From Streptomyces sp. DHE7-1 (GTDB lineage: Bacteria; Actinomycetota; Actinomycetes; Streptomycetales; Streptomycetaceae), in assembly GCA_016432725.1 (NCBI GenBank), contig JACJDG010000003.1:4340001-4404000 (forward strand): a DNA stretch of 64,000 bases. The letters are read 5' to 3'. Below are positions 61,458 to 64,000 of this stretch, piece after piece. Both the position numbers and the translations under genes were made by a program. Under the pieces are notes generated by a model, which saw nothing but the letters and a program-made list of their open reading frames with translations, did not search any database and was not told the DNA's origin. Within the stretch, counting starts at the first letter, position 1. Every line of letters starts with the position of its first letter.

Positions 61458-62158
61458 GCAGCAACGACAGCGAGAAGGACATCACCGTCGTCCACGTCAT
61501 GCGGCACGGCGAGGTCGAGAACCCGGACGGCATCCTCTACGGGCGGCTCCCCGGCTACCACCTGTCGGAGCTGGGCCGGAAGATGGCCGACCGGGTCGCC
61601 GAGCACCTCTCGACCCGGGACGTCACCCACGTCTGCGCCTCCCCGCTGGAGCGCGCGCAGGAGACCGCCACCCCGATCGCCAAGGCGCACGGGCTCGACC
61701 TGGCCTCCGACGCGCGGCTCATCGAGGCCGACAACGTCTTCCAGGGCAAGACCTTCGGGGTCGGGGACGGCGCGCTGCGCAAGCCCGACAACTGGAAGCA
61801 CCTGGTCAACCCGTTCCGGCCGTCCTGGGGCGAGCCGTACGTCGACCAGGTCGTGCGCATGATGGGCGCGCTGAACAGCGCCAAGGACCGGGCTCGCGGG
61901 CACGAGGCGGTGCTGGTCAGCCACCAGCTCCCGATCTGGACGCTGCGGTCGTACGTGGAGAAGCGGCGGCTGTGGCACGACCCGCGCAAGCGGCAGTGCA
62001 CGCTGGCGTCGCTGACGACCTTCACCTTCCAGGGCGACCGGATCGTCTCCGTCGGCTACTCCGAGCCCGCCATCGACCTGGTCCCGGTCCACCTCCGGGC
62101 CGGTGCCAAGCCGCAGAAGGGCAAGGGGACCGCTCAGGGCAAGGCCTTCGGAGCCTGA
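61454..62158 (+). CDS. Histidine phosphatase (phosphoglycerate-mutase-like)
   Basis: Histidine phosphatase of 234 residues. The catalytic RHG motif is in HVMRHGEVENPDG, then LSELGRKMADRVAEHL, CASPLERAQETATPIA and LVSHQLPIWTLR (second His). C-terminal tail is Lys/Gly-rich. Usually annotated phosphoglycerate mutase, but a role in haem or cytochrome assembly is suggested by position, since it overlaps hemL and precedes cytochrome-biogenesis genes. Substrate unproven. Confidence 0.87.
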   Translation: MSSNDSEKDITVVHVMRHGEVENPDGILYGRLPGYHLSELGRKMADRVAEHLSTRDVTHVCASPLERAQETATPIAKAHGLDLASDARLIEADNVFQGKTFGVGDGALRKPDNWKHLVNPFRPSWGEPYVDQVVRMMGALNSAKDRARGHEAVLVSHQLPIWTLRSYVEKRRLWHDPRKRQCTLASLTTFTFQGDRIVSVGYSEPAIDLVPVHLRAGAKPQKGKGTAQGKAFGA

Positions 62159-62272
62159 TCCACCCTTTTGCCTGGCCTGTTACGAAAAGCATAAAGAAGT
62201 ATCGGAACCTCCCCGATCGTCGCGCCCTCTGACTGGGTGACCACCAGCAGGCGCGACGAATCGGGGATATCC

Positions 62273-63580
62273 ATGCGCACCTTCTCCCGGACCGACCGGA
62301 TGCTCTCCCGCAGGGGAGCGCTGGGCCTCGGCGCGGGCGCGGCGGCCGCCGCCTCGCTCGCCGGCTGCGGGACCCTCAAGTCCTCGGACGAGAGCGGGCG
62401 CCCGCCCGGTTCCGGTCACGCGGACGGCGGGAAGGGCGGGGCGGGCAAGGGCGGGGCGCATCCGGCCCGGCCCATCGGCGACGGTTCCACCTCGTTCACC
62501 GGCCGGCAGCCGCACCAGCCCGCGAAGCCCGAGCCGCTGGAGCCCGGCCAGACCCCTCCGCAGTTCGTGATCTTCTCCTGGGACGGCGCCGGCGAGGTCG
62601 GCAACGGCCTCTTCCCGCGCTTCCTCGACCTGGCGAAGGAGCACGGCGCGAGCATGACCTTCTTCCTCTCGGGGCTGTACCTGCTGCCCGAGTCGAAGAA
62701 GCGGCTGTACGAGCCCCCCAACAACCCGCGCGGGGCCTCGGACATCGGCTACCTCAGCGACCCCCACGTCAGGTCGACCCTCGCCAACGTGCGCCGGGCC
62801 TGGCTCGAGGGGCACGAGATCGGCACCCACTTCAACGGGCACTTCTGCGCCGGCTCCGGCTCGGTCGGCAACTGGACCCCGCAGCAGTGGCGCAGCGAGA
62901 TACGGCAGGCCAAGGCCTTCGTGAAGGAGTGGCGGACCAACACCGGCTGGACCGACCTGCCGTCGCTGCCGTTCGACTACGACAAGGAACTGGTCGGCGG
63001 CCGCACCCCCTGTCTGCTCGGCCAGAACAACCTGCTGCCCACCGCCCGCGAGCTGGGCTGGCGCTACGACGCCTCCTCGCCGGGCGGCCGCCAGGTGTGG
63101 CCGCTGAAGCGGATGGGGATCTGGGACCTGCCGCTCCAGCAGATACCTTTCCCCGGACGTTCCTTCGAGGTCCTGTCCATGGACTACAACATGCTGGCCA
63201 ACCAGTCCGTCAACTCGACCAACGCGCCCGCCTACCGCCATCCGGCCTGGCGGACCCAGTCCGCCCAGGCCTACATCCAGGGGTTCCGGCGGGCGTACGA
63301 GACGAACCGGGCGCCCTTCTTCATCGGCAACCACTTCGAGCAGTGGAACGGCGGCATCTACATGGACGCCGTCGAGCAGGCCTTCACGCACATCGCGCGC
63401 GAGAAGGAGAAAGGCGGGGACGTGCGGCTGGTTTCGTTCCGGCAGTTCGTGGACTGGATGGACGCGCAGAAGCCCGAGGTGCTCGCCCGGCTGCGCACCC
63501 TGGAGGTGGGGCAGCGGCCCACCGGGGGCTGGAAGGAGTTCCTGCGGGAGGCCAAGTCCGCCGCCGGCGACACGGCGTGA
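62273..63580 (+). CDS. Tat-exported lipoprotein, polysaccharide-deacetylase-like
   Basis: Secreted protein of 435 residues. The signal has a Tat-like twin Arg (SRRGALGLGAG) and ends in the lipobox LAGC. A Gly/Lys-rich linker leads to a NodB-like domain: FVIFSWDGAGEVGN (Asp), MTFFLSGLYLLP, GHEIGTHFNGHFC (His pair), then EWRTNTGWTDLPSLPFDY and the C-terminal GNHFEQWNGGIYMDAVEQAF. Long insertions separate the usual deacetylase motifs, so activity is uncertain. GGGGA is 5 nt before the ATG at 62273. Confidence 0.85.
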   Translation: MRTFSRTDRMLSRRGALGLGAGAAAAASLAGCGTLKSSDESGRPPGSGHADGGKGGAGKGGAHPARPIGDGSTSFTGRQPHQPAKPEPLEPGQTPPQFVIFSWDGAGEVGNGLFPRFLDLAKEHGASMTFFLSGLYLLPESKKRLYEPPNNPRGASDIGYLSDPHVRSTLANVRRAWLEGHEIGTHFNGHFCAGSGSVGNWTPQQWRSEIRQAKAFVKEWRTNTGWTDLPSLPFDYDKELVGGRTPCLLGQNNLLPTARELGWRYDASSPGGRQVWPLKRMGIWDLPLQQIPFPGRSFEVLSMDYNMLANQSVNSTNAPAYRHPAWRTQSAQAYIQGFRRAYETNRAPFFIGNHFEQWNGGIYMDAVEQAFTHIAREKEKGGDVRLVSFRQFVDWMDAQKPEVLARLRTLEVGQRPTGGWKEFLREAKSAAGDTA

Positions 63581-63682
63581 TGAATTGCCCTGAATGTCCT
63601 GTGTAAATAGTCCCTGAAATGTGGTTTTCCGCCTGCCAGGGGGTGCGCGAGATCCCCGGAACAGGCATGCGAAACTTTTCAC

Positions 63683-64000
63683 ATGAGTACCCGTAGCCGC
63701 GCCGTCCTGCTCAGCGCCATGGCCGCCGTGTCGGCCCTGACCCTGTCCGCGTGCGGCAACGGCGGCACCTCCGGCGGAGGTGGCAACACCAACTTCGTCA
63801 CCGGCAACAACGGCATCGACACCGCCTCCCGGGGCAAGCGGGCCGCCGCGCCCGACCTGTCCGGCAGGACCATCGACGGCAAGAACCTCGACATCGCCGA
63901 CTACCGGGGCAAGGTCGTGGTCGTCAACGTCTGGGGTTCCTGGTGCGGGCCGTGCCGGGAGGAGGCCCAGTACTTCGCCAAGGTCTCCAAGGCGTACGAG
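63683..64000 (+). CDS. ResA-like lipoprotein thioredoxin, cut by window edge
   Basis: First 106 residues of a secreted thiol-disulfide oxidoreductase. The signal peptide ends in the lipobox LSAC, followed by a Gly-rich linker. The thioredoxin fold starts at APDLSGRTIDGKNLDIADYRGKVVVVNVWGSWCGPCREE (CxxC = CGPC). Such proteins reduce the haem-binding site of apocytochrome c, in keeping with the haem genes and the expected downstream cytochrome-biogenesis genes outside the window. ATG at 63683. Confidence 0.9.
   Translation, partial: MSTRSRAVLLSAMAAVSALTLSACGNGGTSGGGGNTNFVTGNNGIDTASRGKRAAAPDLSGRTIDGKNLDIADYRGKVVVVNVWGSWCGPCREEAQYFAKVSKAYE

Overview
The window is a high-GC actinobacterial chromosome segment, almost certainly Streptomyces. 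The evidence is the GTG/TTG starts, third-position GC, an ECF sigma factor matching BldN with its pro-sequence, the rex-hemA-hemC-hemD operon with a Rex operator, a DUF397/helix-turn-helix/ATP-binding trio and two DUF3558-type lipoproteins. About 65 protein genes are supported. I saw no rRNA, tRNA, CRISPR array, insertion sequence or prophage.

Layout. 0-10 kb: bldN (cut by the window edge), a HAD phosphatase, a glutaredoxin-like protein, then the translationally coupled operon rex-hemA-hemC-hemD under a Rex operator, followed by hemB. 10-24 kb: housekeeping and small genes, including DUF805, DUF4253, the DUF397/XRE/ATP-binding trio, divergent argS and class I lysS, DUF2637, two DUF3558 lipoproteins, rtcB, a secreted peptidase, an SDR with a 48-residue membrane protein, and a YnfA-type protein. 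24-30 kb: a secreted protein followed by a 506-bp non-coding array of twenty 25/26-bp units, then MarR-luciferase-like monooxygenase-FMN reductase and an MprA/MprB-like two-component pair. 30-34 kb: an M20 peptidase remnant, a GNAT acetyltransferase, an MprF-like enzyme and small membrane or lipoproteins. 34-48 kb: an island with ClC channel, cyclase, GMC oxidoreductase, glucose-dehydrogenase-like SDR, cytochrome bd (cydAB), a cation/H+ antiporter and, on the other strand, gluconokinase-DUF389-GH15. This looks like a glucan or sugar oxidation and ion-homeostasis unit. 48-53 kb: CorA-like transporter and an ABC-ABC-histidine kinase-LuxR regulator operon. 53-59 kb: two tandem COG4705 membrane proteins, each behind a near-identical 37-bp box with 11-bp-spaced GTTCAGG direct repeats. 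They converge on a five-gene overlapping operon, DedA-PAP2-PAP2-response regulator-histidine kinase, headed by tandem 18-bp palindromes. 59-64 kb: hemL, a histidine phosphatase, a Tat lipoprotein deacetylase and the start of a ResA-like thioredoxin.

The most interesting candidate system is the 53-59 kb block. DedA (possible undecaprenyl-phosphate carrier) and two PAP2 phosphatases (possible undecaprenyl-pyrophosphate phosphatases) are bundled with their own two-component system and apparently with the two COG4705 proteins. The 25-bp array is the most unusual DNA structure.

A quality warning: six genes are broken by single-base deletions (seven events). Every event needs one extra base to restore a conserved frame, and every one lies in or beside a G/C run. 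This points to sequencing or assembly error rather than real gene decay.
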